Notes: generated by a model not told the origin, from the letters alone. DNA of 63,964 bases from DATATB01 sp036268995 (GCA_036268995.1 DATATB010000150.1:1-63964); one strand, 5' to 3'; positions 34,716-44,056 are shown, numbered from the stretch's first letter. Numbers and translations are program-made.

Positions 34716-35567
34716 CTAGCTCCCCGAGATCGCCGTGGCGCAAGTCATGGTCGGAACAACGTACCATTGGCCGTTCATGAATGTTACGGCCACCTGATCG
34801 CTGGAGACGTACTGCTTGCTACTCGGCAGGCAGTACGGCTTCGCATTGCGAATGTATTGCCCGGTGCTGGTTTCCGCGTAGGTGACTGGATTGCTGGTCA
34901 GGGCAGCTTTGCAAAAATAAACCAGCACGTCGGCAATGCTCGTCGTGTGGTCAGAGTCCGAGATATCCGCGTCGTTGCGCAGTGCCGTTTGAATGATGCC
35001 GTGGGCATTGGCCACCAGTTCCTGCCGCACGACCACGCGGTCCATCGAGTGATCGCTCGTATCCTCGACGCTCGATCCGTCGCCGCCGTAGCCGTCTGCA
35101 TCTTCGACGTCGTCATCCTCGCCCGAAGTTTCGGAGTCCACCACCGTCTGCGTGCGGTTGGGCGTCGAGTCGATCGTGATGGTCTGATCCACTACGGTGC
35201 CTTCGTTGATGTACGGCCCGATGACCGTGAAGCCGTGGCGTCCGCGCTCCAGATACCACTGGCCCGGCACCGGCCCCCACTGCTGGTCGAAGGCCGGTTG
35301 ATCGTAGTCGCTGGTTGAATCAGCATTGAACAGCGCGTAATGCAACTCCCGGCCGCCCGGGCCTCCCAGCGCGTCGGAGCAGTTGCCGAACTGCCCGGCC
35401 GCTACTGCGATCGGGCCATTCAGATAGTACAGCCGCTGAAAATCGTCGTTGGGCTGATCCATCGTGAGCACGAGCTGATCGCTCAGGTTCATGCTGCCCG
35501 TGCAGCGCATGACCGCGAACCCGGGGATCGTGTCGCTGCTCGTGTTTTTGAAGGGGATGTTGTACAT
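34716..35567 (-). CDS. Tail-module protein, unknown
   Basis: A 283-residue protein beginning MYNIPFKNTSSDTIPGFAVM. An acidic Asp/Ser linker (SETSGEDDDVEDADGYGGDG) divides it. No known domain is recognised. The N-terminal part is beta-rich, the C-terminal part has GQYIRNAKPYCLPSSKQYVS. It stops one base before the next gene starts, so it is in the same operon as the Cys-rich protein. It may be a minor tail or tip protein. Confidence 0.5.
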   Translation of the reverse strand: MYNIPFKNTSSDTIPGFAVMRCTGSMNLSDQLVLTMDQPNDDFQRLYYLNGPIAVAAGQFGNCSDALGGPGGRELHYALFNADSTSDYDQPAFDQQWGPVPGQWYLERGRHGFTVIGPYINEGTVVDQTITIDSTPNRTQTVVDSETSGEDDDVEDADGYGGDGSSVEDTSDHSMDRVVVRQELVANAHGIIQTALRNDADISDSDHTTSIADVLVYFCKAALTSNPVTYAETSTGQYIRNAKPYCLPSSKQYVSSDQVAVTFMNGQWYVVPTMTCATAISGS

Positions 35568-35572
35568 GCAAG

Positions 35573-35667
35573 TAGGAAGTACGAATAATGAATGATGAAT
35601 AGGGAAACGGCAAAGCAGGACGCTTGTGCGTCATTCAGCATTCATCATTCCTACTTCATCATTTCCT
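35573..35667. repeat. Heptamer-repeat hairpin, TCATTCA flavour
   Basis: The left arm (about 35573-35604) has GAAGTAC/GAATAAT/GAATGAT units, the right arm (about 35630-35667) TCATTCA/GCATTCA/TCATTCC/TACTTCA units. It separates two tail genes. Confidence 0.85.
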
Positions 35668-35668
35668 T

Positions 35669-37579
35669 TCACACCGAATCTCCCGGCGGGATAAATGGCT
35701 GGCTGGTGCTGGCGATCATGCTGGGCGTGCCAAGCAGCGCGTCGTTGTGCATCCTGGCGTTTAAGTCGCGGAAGCGCTCGGTGCGCGTCTTGGCGGCCTC
35801 GCGGCCGGCGGCGCGGGCGGCGTCCAGAAACCGCTTCTCCCGGTAGCTCATCACGTGCGGGTGCGTCTCGTTGTTGCGGGCCACGCGCGTCGTAGCACCC
35901 CCCAGGCTCCCCTGCCAGGTAATTTCGCGAATGGCCCCGTCCAGCAGAATGTTGCGGAGCGTGGAATACCCGACCGTTTGCGTGTAGTCGACCTGGTACG
36001 TCTGTGCCTGCTGATTGATGTAGTAATCGGCGTAGGGGTCGATTTCGGCGCGATTGTCGCTCAAGCCCGTCACTGCGAAAGCCTCGGTGCTCCCGGGCGC
36101 ATACGACGGATAGCGCTTGAGCACCAATTCATCGTGCATCAGAACTTGCGGTTGCGTGTTCTGGTTGCCGTACGAGAGCGGCCTCATCCGCTGATAGCGC
36201 TTGCAGGCTCCCGTGGCGGGGTCGCGGTAGTTGCAACTCGTGCGCAGGATCAACTGGGCCGGCTCGCGCTCGTCGCCCATGTCGTCGTCGCGCTTGGCCC
36301 ACATGTACAGCGGCTCGCTGAACTTGACGATGCCGCGCCGCACGTCCAAGGAAAATCCCCCGTTGTACAGCACGGCCTTGGTGTAGGGATCGGTCGGGTC
36401 GACCATGCCCGGCTCGATGGCAATGGGCTTGAGCGTGGTCTGCGTGTTGTCGTGGCGAATGTTCTGACCCGCGGCCGCCGCGTAAAACAGGCCGTACACC
36501 TGGGCCGGCTTTTCGCGGGTGATCGTGCCTTCCTCTGCGACCTCGGTGATGCTGAAGATCTGTGTTTCTTCCAGCGGCAGGAAATCCAGGCGATTGAATT
36601 CTTTGCTCGCAAACTCCCCTTTGGGCATCGTGCCATAGCCTTTGACCGTCGAGATGCGATACCACTTGTAAACGCACGCCAGCGCGCGAGCCCGGACGGT
36701 CAAGTCCGAGATCTGATTCATGGTCTCGAGGTCCACCTGGCTCCAGCCGCCGTCGTCTTCGCCGGGATCGGGCGCATAGCTCAGATCGGCCAGCGCCTTG
36801 ATCGTGCCATCGTTGTCGATCCCGATGGCCTCCAGCCCAAAGTCCAGGTTGTAGCGGATGCGGCTGCACACGCAGGCGATGCCGCTGGGAATCTCGGGCG
36901 GATCGACACTGGGATCGATGTACTGGATATCGAGCGTTTGCGGCAAGTCGCCGCCGGTACCTTCCGGCTGGACGCTGATGGAATTCTTTTCGTCGGCCCG
37001 CATGATGACCCGGCAGCCCGTGTAATCGGCGAGCTGCGCGAGCGCCTCGCTGGCGGGCGTGTAGTCCCAGTCAACTTCGGGCCGCGAATCGTTGGGCACC
37101 TTGGTCAGATCGTAGTCGTCCAGGTCTTCGCCCAGCGCCAACAGGCATTGGCTCATCAGCCAGATGGGCGCCGCCTCGGTGCCGGCCACCAGCTCGGCGC
37201 TGGTGTTGCCGCTCATGCCGCTGCCCAGGTCCGTGTTGTCCTTCCACTGGTTGTAATTGCCGCTGATCGTCGGAAATGCCCACTTCCAGCGGCGGTCCTT
37301 GATGTTCAGCCGCACGATCATGTTCTGCGTGTTGCGCTCGATGCTGCTGGCGTCGATGCGGCAATTGAGAAAAGCAGCCACGATCTGACCGCCGTAGACG
37401 ATCGTCATCGTGCCGTCGAACTGTGGAATCGTGGCCTGGGGCGCGATCGTCACGTTGGCGATATTGGGGCCCGTGCCATGCGTCAGCGTGAAGCTCCAGT
37501 CCAGGATCGCATTGATGCCCGGAAACAAGAGCAGCCCTTGCGGCGGCCCGGACGATGGAAGTGTCAGTCCAATACTCAT
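35669..37579 (-). CDS. Hub- or baseplate-like tail protein
   Basis: A 636-residue soluble protein and the largest classical structural protein of the cluster. It opens MSIGLTLPSSGPPQGLLLFP, continues VYGGQIVAAFLNCRIDASSI, and has SGNYNQWKDNTDLGSGMSG, PEVDWDYTPASEALAQLADY and TGCRVIMRADEKNSISVQP. The pattern (a beta domain, then EALAQLADYTGC-R reminiscent of hub domains, then a long variable part) fits a tail hub or gp27-like baseplate protein. I do not recognise a named family with confidence. No coiled-coil or membrane segment is present, so it is not a tape measure. Confidence 0.55.
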   Translation of the reverse strand: MSIGLTLPSSGPPQGLLLFPGINAILDWSFTLTHGTGPNIANVTIAPQATIPQFDGTMTIVYGGQIVAAFLNCRIDASSIERNTQNMIVRLNIKDRRWKWAFPTISGNYNQWKDNTDLGSGMSGNTSAELVAGTEAAPIWLMSQCLLALGEDLDDYDLTKVPNDSRPEVDWDYTPASEALAQLADYTGCRVIMRADEKNSISVQPEGTGGDLPQTLDIQYIDPSVDPPEIPSGIACVCSRIRYNLDFGLEAIGIDNDGTIKALADLSYAPDPGEDDGGWSQVDLETMNQISDLTVRARALACVYKWYRISTVKGYGTMPKGEFASKEFNRLDFLPLEETQIFSITEVAEEGTITREKPAQVYGLFYAAAAGQNIRHDNTQTTLKPIAIEPGMVDPTDPYTKAVLYNGGFSLDVRRGIVKFSEPLYMWAKRDDDMGDEREPAQLILRTSCNYRDPATGACKRYQRMRPLSYGNQNTQPQVLMHDELVLKRYPSYAPGSTEAFAVTGLSDNRAEIDPYADYYINQQAQTYQVDYTQTVGYSTLRNILLDGAIREITWQGSLGGATTRVARNNETHPHVMSYREKRFLDAARAAGREAAKTRTERFRDLNARMHNDALLGTPSMIASTSQPFIPPGDSV

Positions 37580-37639
37580 GGTCAGTGGTCAGCGGTCAGC
37601 GGTCAGTTACTGCGGACAACTGACAACGGACAACTGACC
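37580..37639. repeat. Heptamer-repeat hairpin, TCAGTTG flavour
   Basis: The left arm (37580-37608) reads in register GGTCAGT GGTCAGC GGTCAGC. The right arm (37613-37639) is its complement, with AACTGAC and CGGACAA units. The loop is very short, so this is close to a perfect hairpin. It lies between two tail genes. Confidence 0.85.
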
Positions 37640-37646
37640 TATCCCC

Positions 37647-38960
37647 TTAGCTGGACGTGTAGGTGTGGTTGAATCCGGCGACGACCGTGACGCTCGGCAG
37701 GGCGCAGTCGAGCGTCTTGAACGCCAGGCCCGAGACGACGCCGAAGGGATCGTTGAGCCTGGCGCCGGCGGACATCTGGACGGCGGCCGTAATCGTCTTG
37801 GTGCGATTGTCCTGGCTGAAGTCGAGCGTGCCGGTCGGGCCGATCGCGGCGCTGGCGATCGTGCCCGAACTGCTCCAGTAGCAAGTGCCCGCGTAGACGT
37901 TGAGCGTGGCGGTTCCGCTGCTGCCGATGACCGAAATCGTGCCGCCGGTTTGGTTGATGGCGCCGATCGTGGCGCCGCCGCGAGTATCGACCAGCAGCGT
38001 CCCGCCCGACATGTTGATCGGTCCGACCTGCACGTTCTGGCCGATGCGCACCGACGTGCTGGCGCTCGACGTGAACTGGCTGGCCGTAAAACCGGTGGAA
38101 GCCGACGCGGCGCTGATGCTGAGCGTGCCAATCGCGCCGCTGGCCTTGGAAATCACGCCGATGCCAACGGTGCCGGACACCACATCCATCGTCGTGCTCG
38201 AGTTGTTGAAGTCGAGCACCACGGCTTCGATTCCCGTTTCGGCCGATATGGCAGTGTCGTAGACGGTGGCTGCGCAGGCGACCGAGCCCAGGTTCAGCCG
38301 GATAAGCGGGCTGCCATTGCCGTTGCCGGCGCCGATCGTCAACAGCGGGGTCTCGAAGGCGAGCGACGTGGCGCGATACTCCTGGTAGCCATTGGCATTT
38401 TGCTGCGGCAGCCCAATCTGGCCGGTGAAGCCGGCTCCGATGTTGACCGCCGCAAACGACGTCGACGAGTTGTTGGTGTTCGTGTAGAAGATCGAGGTGG
38501 CATTGTTGTCGATGTCGAGAGTGTCGCCGTACACCGGGGCCGTGCCAGAGTCCCAGTTGGCGGGGTTGTCGAAGAAGTTGGAGCCGGTGGCGTTATACGC
38601 AGGCTCGCCGGGTTGTTGGCCAAAGGGTTGAGAGGTCGAGTCACCGCCGACCCGGCCTGTGCCGCCTGCGCAGCTGAATGTGCCGAAAAAAGGCACGCCT
38701 GGCACGTTGCCCGTTCCGATGACTTGATGACTCGCGCCGTCCGAAGTCCAAGTGATTTCCGCGAATTCTGGCACTGTACTGGCAGCCAAGGCGGCAGCGA
38801 GGGCAGCCAGCGTCAAGGTAGTGCTCGTCGAGCCAAAAATGGACACCGACTTGCCGTTGATCGTGAGTATATATTCCGTGCTCGCGTCATTGACCTCGAT
38901 TTCCGCAAAGCCCATTTGAGCACGAGCTTGTGCCCCGCCCGTCCATCGTTTCAGTGCCAT
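37647..38960 (-). CDS. Ala/Ser/Thr/Gly-rich beta-helix-like structural protein
   Basis: A 437-residue protein beginning MALKRWTGGAQARAQMGFAE. Residues 150-430 show repeats of beta-strand turns typical of a beta-helix: GNGSPLIRLNLGSVACAAT, SSTTMDVVSGTVGIGVISKA, NMSGGTLLVDTRGGATIGAI, NQTGGTISVIGSSGTATLNV. Such folds occur in phage fibres and tailspikes. No enzymatic residues are recognised. It lies 11 nt before the tail gene upstream, in the tail part of the cluster, so a fibre or surface role is likely but not shown. Confidence 0.6.
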   Translation of the reverse strand: MALKRWTGGAQARAQMGFAEIEVNDASTEYILTINGKSVSIFGSTSTTLTLAALAAALAASTVPEFAEITWTSDGASHQVIGTGNVPGVPFFGTFSCAGGTGRVGGDSTSQPFGQQPGEPAYNATGSNFFDNPANWDSGTAPVYGDTLDIDNNATSIFYTNTNNSSTSFAAVNIGAGFTGQIGLPQQNANGYQEYRATSLAFETPLLTIGAGNGNGSPLIRLNLGSVACAATVYDTAISAETGIEAVVLDFNNSSTTMDVVSGTVGIGVISKASGAIGTLSISAASASTGFTASQFTSSASTSVRIGQNVQVGPINMSGGTLLVDTRGGATIGAINQTGGTISVIGSSGTATLNVYAGTCYWSSSGTIASAAIGPTGTLDFSQDNRTKTITAAVQMSAGARLNDPFGVVSGLAFKTLDCALPSVTVVAGFNHTYTSS

Positions 38961-38971
38961 GATTCATGCTC

Positions 38972-39700
38972 CTAGACTGCAGGCCGTGAGGTGGGAAGGC
39001 CGCCTATCAGCGGGGCCGAGTCTTCGTATTCGTAGTCCCAGGTGATGACAAAATCCTTGAGCTGCCGCCCAGAGCCGGTGCCATACAGCGTGGGCGCGCC
39101 GACCGTGACCGGGCACGTGTCCTGGTGCAGGGCGTAGACCCAAATGGGAGGCGGCGGCACAGGGTAGCCCGAGAGCCCTTTGGCGCTGCCGATCTGCGAA
39201 GCTCGGAACGTGGTCGCCTGCTGCACCATTTGCTTGGTCGGCAGCCCGTTGAGGTTCGGCAGGAACACGAACCGCGGGCCGCCGCCGGTGAACGTGATGG
39301 ATTGCTGCCATTCCAGGACTTCAGTCGCGGGGTCGCCGGTGGGAATTTCGGCTTCCAGCACGATTTGATAGCTGCGAAACGTGCTGCCTTCAGCGTTTCC
39401 GCCGTCGGGGAAATAAGGCGGGGTGACGACGCGGATGCCGCCCAGCGTGTCGGCGCTCTTGATGCCCAGGTTCGTGCCGACCAGCGCGACATCGAGCCCG
39501 TGCGTGGCATAGCCTCGCTGGAGCTCGGCGACGAGTTGATTGACGGCCGCAACGCTGTCGCCCTGCAATCGGCCCGCGATGTTCCAGGTGTGCAGCACCG
39601 TGGCGATCGTGCCCTGGCTCGACACACCAGCCGAGCGCGTGATGTCGATTTTGCACTCGCCCGGCTGGTGGGTGTAGGGGCCGTAGGTTAGCTGGAACAT
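38972..39700 (-). CDS. Tail-module protein, unknown
   Basis: A 242-residue protein beginning MFQLTYGPYTHQPGECKIDI. It is soluble, with a repeated Gly/Thr-rich pattern and EVLEWQQSITFTGGGPRFVF near the middle. I know no family for it. It follows the tail-tube gene and precedes the beta-helix protein, so a minor tail protein is likely. The frame is open 26 codons upstream through the repeat between the two genes; I chose the ATG outside the repeat. Confidence 0.55.
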   Translation of the reverse strand: MFQLTYGPYTHQPGECKIDITRSAGVSSQGTIATVLHTWNIAGRLQGDSVAAVNQLVAELQRGYATHGLDVALVGTNLGIKSADTLGGIRVVTPPYFPDGGNAEGSTFRSYQIVLEAEIPTGDPATEVLEWQQSITFTGGGPRFVFLPNLNGLPTKQMVQQATTFRASQIGSAKGLSGYPVPPPPIWVYALHQDTCPVTVGAPTLYGTGSGRQLKDFVITWDYEYEDSAPLIGGLPTSRPAV

Positions 39701-39708
39701 AAAAATCA

Positions 39709-39801
39709 AGTCGGAAGTCGGAATGATGAATGAAGAGCAGTCCGTGGTCAGTTGTCCGTTGCCCGTTGTCCATGCCACTGGCCACTGACAACTGACAACT
39801 T
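39709..39801. repeat. Heptamer-repeat site, mixed flavours, hairpin
   Basis: It begins with GAAGTCG/GAATGAT/GAATGAA units (to about 39735) and changes to a TCAGTTG-type inverted pair (GTGGTCAGTTGTCCGTTG with CCACTGACAACTGACAAC). It overlaps the stop of the tail-tube gene at 39800. Confidence 0.8.
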
Positions 39802-40687
39802 ATGGGCTGATCGTGACGGACAGTTCGTGCCCGGCCGTCGTGGCCCGCGCCACGGCCGTCAGTTGTTGCGTGATTTCGCTGCGTGCCGGAACCTGCGGCG
39901 ACCGCGTCGGGAACTGCAAGGTGGCAAACAAGAAGCTCAGCACGTCGGCCGTATTGCTGGCGTCGGTCAGCACCAGCGACGCCGCGGCACCGGCCGGCGA
40001 CTGGTCGAACAGGTCGGTCTCGGCCGACGTGAACGGGTTCTCGCAATGAAACGTGATGACACGGTCCTTGGGCGTGATGCTCGTGGCCGTCTGGCTATTG
40101 AAGAATCGCACGTCCAAACTGTTGTCGATCGTGATGTCCCAGGTCTTTACTAATCGTGCGGTGCTTAAAATCGCCAGCACCGCATCGCTGAAGATCAGCG
40201 GGTCGGTCTCGTTGTAGGTCACCGTGGGAAACGTGCCCGCGTCGGAGATCGTTTCGCTGACGCCGACGATATCCAGCACGAGCTTCAGCATCTGGCCTTC
40301 GGTCACGCTGAAAGTAGCTCGGTTGACCACGCAGCCTGCGTAGGTGCAGACTTTGGCCACCTTGTCGATGGTCACGCTGAAGCTGGGCAAGGTCTCGGCC
40401 AACGGGTACGTTCCGCCCGATGCGGCTCCGCCCAGAATCAGCGGCAGCAGCGGCTTGAGGTCGAGCATCGACGGATAGAGCGCAATCTGGCCGCCGACGT
40501 GAATCAGGCCGCTGCGCGTGCGCGAAGCAAAATGACTCCGCGTGCCGCGCGACGTATTGGGGTCCAGGATTTCGCCCTGCGAAATCATGCTCGCCGTATC
40601 GGCAAAATCGTAGCCCTTGGTCACCGGGCTGGCCGTATCGATTCCCAGTTGTGCTTGATAGCCCTGACTGGCTGCTGGAATAGTCAC
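39800..40687 (-). CDS. Putative phage tail tube protein
   Basis: A 295-residue protein. The GTG start (VTIPAASQGYQAQLG) has AGGAGG about 5 nt upstream. The pattern of a tail tube is visible: SGLIHVGGQIALYPSMLDLK, PLLPLILGGA, SFSVTIDKVAKVCTYAGCVV and NRATFSVTEGQMLKLVLDIV, followed by a second similar half with VKTWDITIDNSLDVRFFNSQ. This two-half layout fits the Phage_tube family. Its presence argues that particles, if made, have a tail. It is the first gene after the neck-position genes. Confidence 0.7.
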   Translation of the reverse strand: MTIPAASQGYQAQLGIDTASPVTKGYDFADTASMISQGEILDPNTSRGTRSHFASRTRSGLIHVGGQIALYPSMLDLKPLLPLILGGAASGGTYPLAETLPSFSVTIDKVAKVCTYAGCVVNRATFSVTEGQMLKLVLDIVGVSETISDAGTFPTVTYNETDPLIFSDAVLAILSTARLVKTWDITIDNSLDVRFFNSQTATSITPKDRVITFHCENPFTSAETDLFDQSPAGAAASLVLTDASNTADVLSFLFATLQFPTRSPQVPARSEITQQLTAVARATTAGHELSVTISP

Positions 40688-40691
40688 AAGG

Positions 40692-40800
40692 ACCTCCTGT
40701 TGAGGGAAATGCGGAAGTATGAATGCGGAATGATGAATGACGCGCAAGCGTCACGTCCTCGTCGTTCCCCTTTTCATCATTCATCATTCCTACTTCCTAC
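40692..40800. repeat. Heptamer-repeat hairpin, TCATTCA flavour
   Basis: Left arm about 40700-40740 (GAAATGC GGAAGTA TGAATGC GGAATGA units), right arm about 40772-40800. The hairpin sits between the tail-tube gene and the neck-position gene. Confidence 0.85.
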
Positions 40801-40807
40801 TTGTCTT

Positions 40808-41341
40808 TCACATTCCGCGCGGCTCTCGACTGACGAACCAAAACAGCAAGGACGAATGGAAAAAGCCCTTCATCCACGATTCGGGTTGGACAATCGTGCT
40901 GGGTTCGACCCAGCAGCCGATGATTTCGGGCACGGCCGGCAGCTTTTGGTTGCGAAAGGCGCGTGCGATTTGCTCGCGCCAGTTCAGGTATTGATCCAGG
41001 CGCCCGGCCGTCGGGTCCTGGTTGTCGCGGTCCACAATCGATACCAGCACCGGGTACTCGACGTCGTCGTTGCGGTTGGTGCCCTGCAAGCGGTTCATGT
41101 GTTCGGGGCCGTAGGGAGTCACCAGCACGCTCGGCAGCGGCACGTTGGCGGCTCCCAGCGACACGGCCGCGGGAATTTTCAGCAGCAGCACGCTGGCCGA
41201 CTGCAGGCCATCCAATCCCAGGCCGCGCACCCCGGTGCAGACGGCCTGCAGGCAGCGCCAGTGCACCGAGTGCACGGGTGTCGATGCGGCCGTGCCCGGC
41301 CCACGCGACAAAAACCAAGGCCAAAGTTGAACCGGCTGCAT
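40808..41341 (-). CDS. Neck/tail-completion position protein
   Basis: About 177 residues beginning MQPVQLWPWFLSRGPGTAAS. Later phrases are GLDGLQSASVLLLKIPAAVS, DDVEYPVLVSIVDRDNQDPT and YLNWREQIARAFRNQKLPAV. This resembles tail-terminator/completion proteins in size and position (just before the tube), but no signature is strong. An upstream GTG in the same frame (41353, VTLPMQP) is an alternative start. Confidence 0.5.
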   Translation of the reverse strand: MQPVQLWPWFLSRGPGTAASTPVHSVHWRCLQAVCTGVRGLGLDGLQSASVLLLKIPAAVSLGAANVPLPSVLVTPYGPEHMNRLQGTNRNDDVEYPVLVSIVDRDNQDPTAGRLDQYLNWREQIARAFRNQKLPAVPEIIGCWVEPSTIVQPESWMKGFFHSSLLFWFVSREPRGM

Positions 41342-41391
41342 GGGGAGCGTCACTCGCGAGCAAGAACGATCAGGACCGCAGGCCGAACCGG

Positions 41392-42390
41392 CTAGGAATC
41401 CGCGCGCATCACCAGCCGGCGCCAGGTGCGCACCGTGCCATCGATCGTGGCTGTGACGGTCACGATTGCCGTTGCGCCGGAGCCGATCCGATGGGCCGGC
41501 TCGTCGTATTTCAGCAGGCCGCAACTTCCGACGGCGATCATCGCCGTCCCGGCCGGCACCAGGTCCGTGCCATCCAAGCGCTGCGTGACTTCGATCGTCG
41601 GCGACGCAATGCCCGAAGTCAGCGGCGTGCCATTGTGGAACCAGGCCACGGTGTATTCATCGAGGCCGGCGCTGTCGTTGGCCACAAATTCGATGTCGGC
41701 GGGATAGATATCCTGCGAGCTATCGAGCTCGACGCCCGACGCCACCTGGCTCACGGTGGGAATCGTGACGCCCGTCTGCGGGTCGCTGCTGAGCAGCACC
41801 TTGTGGTCGGTCCCGAGCACCCAGGCGGCCAGCTTAGCACCGATGCTGCCGGCCGTAGTCAATGTCGAAAGGGCCATGTTCCAGGCCGCGGCGGCCAACG
41901 CGGCACTGGCGGCGGCGTTGGGGCCGTCGACCAGATCCATTTTCGACCCCACGGCCGCCGGCTGAGCCGGGAGATTGTCGGTCTTGACCTTGATAGCCGC
42001 GATGTCGGCGTTGTCCGGCGCGACGTACGAATCTGCCGGCATCAAGCCCGATTGGATCGCGGCCACGCTGGCGTCCTGCAAATCGCCCACGCGCTTGCTA
42101 TCGATCATCAGCGAATCGATCGGCGAAGCGTCGGTCACGCCGTTGACCGTGGCGGTCACCAGGATCTGCACCACGTCACCCTGCTGATAACCGCCGGGGA
42201 TGGTACCGCTGACGGTATAACGGCCGCTACCCCAACCCAGGCTGGATACGGCCAGCGCAAAGCTGGGGTCATAGCCGCCGTTGTGATAAGCCACGGCAGT
42301 GGGTGTGGAATCGGCGTCGGTCAATGCACCGGTATCAATTCTCCGCGTGGTGACCAGGCCGTAATAATTGTCGCTGGGTTTGTAGCTCAT
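41392..42390 (-). CDS. Structural protein with Ig-like ends and Ala-rich middle
   Basis: A 332-residue protein beginning MSYKPSDNYYGLVTTRRIDT. The first 90 residues are beta-rich (YTVSGTIPGGYQQGDVVQIL). The middle is an Ala-rich helical stretch with phrases IKVKTDNLPAQPAAVGSK and NAAASAALAAAAWNMALS, and the C-terminal 100 residues are again beta-rich, ending in RTWRRLVMRADS. This may be a fibre-like or head-decorating protein. It overlaps the next gene by ATGA, showing operon coupling. Confidence 0.55.
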   Translation of the reverse strand: MSYKPSDNYYGLVTTRRIDTGALTDADSTPTAVAYHNGGYDPSFALAVSSLGWGSGRYTVSGTIPGGYQQGDVVQILVTATVNGVTDASPIDSLMIDSKRVGDLQDASVAAIQSGLMPADSYVAPDNADIAAIKVKTDNLPAQPAAVGSKMDLVDGPNAAASAALAAAAWNMALSTLTTAGSIGAKLAAWVLGTDHKVLLSSDPQTGVTIPTVSQVASGVELDSSQDIYPADIEFVANDSAGLDEYTVAWFHNGTPLTSGIASPTIEVTQRLDGTDLVPAGTAMIAVGSCGLLKYDEPAHRIGSGATAIVTVTATIDGTVRTWRRLVMRADS

Positions 42391-43349
42391 GCGCAGATCC
42401 TCTCACTCGAAATCATGGCCGACTTGAGGACCGAACCATACGCGGCCGGCAAACCTCCCTGCGTCGTCGTGCTGGCCGTTGCCGTGACGTTGTTCGTCAG
42501 GTTTGTACTGTCGATCGTGAGCACGGCCTGTGGGCCAAAGCTGTTCCAGGTGACGACCCAAGGGCCGCCGTCCGCGCCGGTGATACCGACGCCGCCGGCC
42601 GCCACGATATCCGAAAGCGCGTTGAGCGCGGTTTGCAGGTCGTACTGAGTAATATTCCAGGCGAGAGCGCCGGTTGATTCGGCATTGCCCGCGACCGTGA
42701 ACGTGCCGACGTCAGCCGTGGGTTGCGGAATGGTCTGCACCTCATTGACGCCCATCGTCGAGTCGTCGGTCCCGTCCGTGAAATCGACGCTGATGTTCCC
42801 ATCCCAGGAAGTAATTCCTCCGTCGCCGATGCCGTCATCCATTGTCAAATTGCTGAAAAGACTTGGCGCTGACTGGCCGCTCCCGATTACGCCGCTGTCC
42901 CACGTGCCCGTGGGGCTTGTTCCGTAATTATCGGGACCGAGTTGCCAGTAGCCTCCAGTAGGCATGTTGCCGCTGAAGCCGACGAGCAGCGTGCCGAAGG
43001 CGGTCGCCTCGGTGGCTGGTACGTCGGTTGGCCCGCTGCCCGCCGTCGTCTCGCTCACGGCGTCAATCGAGCCGGCACAAACCAAGCCGGTCGCATCGCA
43101 GGTCGTCTGCGGCACGTTGGTGTTGGCCAACGTGCCTTGGAACGTGATCGAGATGCTGCCGCTGTCCGCTTCGCCGCTGGCCGCGATATTGCCCGTGCCG
43201 ATGGTCGAAAGTGCTTCGAGCGCGGCCTGGATCGTCGCGGCCGGATCGTTCCAGTCGAGCGCACTGGTCGTCTGGCCGTAGAACGTGAGCGTATAGCTGC
43301 CGGCCGTGGGCGCCGGCGAAAAGCTCACCGTTTGAAGTTCATTTGCCAT
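42387..43349 (-). CDS. Beta-rich structural protein with two related halves
   Basis: A 320-residue protein beginning MANELQTVSFSPAPTAGSYT. Two stretches look alike: GSYTLTFYGQTTSALDWNDP/AATIQAALEALSTIGTGNIA near the start, and VGTFTVAGNAESTGALAWNI/TQYDLQTALNALSDIVAAGG near the end. Each is a beta strand pair followed by a helix (IQAALEAL, LQTALNAL). This repeated module is common in large planctomycete surface and phage-like proteins. No catalytic residue is recognised. It overlaps the following gene. Confidence 0.6.
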   Translation of the reverse strand: MANELQTVSFSPAPTAGSYTLTFYGQTTSALDWNDPAATIQAALEALSTIGTGNIAASGEADSGSISITFQGTLANTNVPQTTCDATGLVCAGSIDAVSETTAGSGPTDVPATEATAFGTLLVGFSGNMPTGGYWQLGPDNYGTSPTGTWDSGVIGSGQSAPSLFSNLTMDDGIGDGGITSWDGNISVDFTDGTDDSTMGVNEVQTIPQPTADVGTFTVAGNAESTGALAWNITQYDLQTALNALSDIVAAGGVGITGADGGPWVVTWNSFGPQAVLTIDSTNLTNNVTATASTTTQGGLPAAYGSVLKSAMISSERICA

Positions 43350-43407
43350 GGTCGCGCAATCCTGGGTTTTGCCCGTAATGGAAGTCAGTCCGCGGCGCTC
43401 GATCGCT

Positions 43408-43737
43408 TCATCGATCCAGCCGGCAGAACGTCCGCCAGCGCGTGCCGCACGTGACCAGCTCGGCATGCTGCACGCGCCACACATTGCCGCCGGGGTCGGT
43501 CAGCGTATCCGTCGGACGAGGTGTCCGGCCGGCTAGCGCGGCCACCGGCAGACTGAAGCCGCGCGTGATGTCGGCCGAAGTCAGCGCGTCGGCCAGCAGT
43601 CCGAGCTCGCCCTGGCTGAGCCGAAAGGGCGACACGGCCGCTAGCGCCAGGTCGGCCTGCCCCGCCTGGCCGAGCACCAGCGTCAGCGTGTGGTCGAACA
43701 CGGCGGCGTCGCCGCTGGGGTCGAAGTCGAGCGTCAT
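43408..43737 (-). CDS. Small head-tail connector-type protein
   Basis: A 109-residue protein beginning MTLDFDPSGDAAVFDHTLTL. The end reads DTLTDPGGNVWRVQHAELVT, CGTRWRTFCRLDR. This resembles small head-closure proteins (a beta barrel that starts by setting a default value and ends with a C-terminal strand); identification is weak. It overlaps the upstream 73-residue gene by ATGA. Confidence 0.55.
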   Translation of the reverse strand: MTLDFDPSGDAAVFDHTLTLVLGQAGQADLALAAVSPFRLSQGELGLLADALTSADITRGFSLPVAALAGRTPRPTDTLTDPGGNVWRVQHAELVTCGTRWRTFCRLDR

Positions 43738-43955
43738 GGGCCGGTGAATCCCCGGCTGTGAATCTCGAAAGGATCGGCCGCCGCAATCTGGGCATTCAAC
43801 TTTTCCAGTTGCGACAGGTAACTGTCGAACAGCCCCTGCCAGCTCACCACTTGCCCATCGATCTTGTAGTTGGGCTTGGGATCGGCCGTCATGTCGGCCA
43901 GGTTTTGCGCAATCTGATCGCGCGCCGCCAGCAGGTTGTTGAGAAAGTCGGGCAC
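43734..43955 (-). CDS. Small helical protein, head-tail junction
   Basis: A 73-residue protein with GTG start (VPDFLNNLLAARDQIAQNLA) and AAGG about 7 nt upstream. It continues DMTADPKPNYKIDGQVVSWQ and LFDSYLSQLEKLNAQIAAAD. The helix-linker-helix with YKIDGQxVSW is typical of small proteins found after the capsid gene in phage clusters. Its function is not known to me. Confidence 0.6.
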   Translation of the reverse strand: MPDFLNNLLAARDQIAQNLADMTADPKPNYKIDGQVVSWQGLFDSYLSQLEKLNAQIAAADPFEIHSRGFTGP

Positions 43956-43970
43956 GGAAATACCTTGGGA

Positions 43971-44055
<85 letters not shown>

Positions 44056-44056
44056 T

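Noticed and set aside
35669..37579. Tape-measure protein
   Set aside because: It lacks long helical repeats and membrane segments; it reads as a beta-rich hub-like protein.
39701..39778. Longer start of the tail protein reading through the repeat
   Set aside because: The extension is purely repeat-encoded, and a phage structural protein does not need an export signal.
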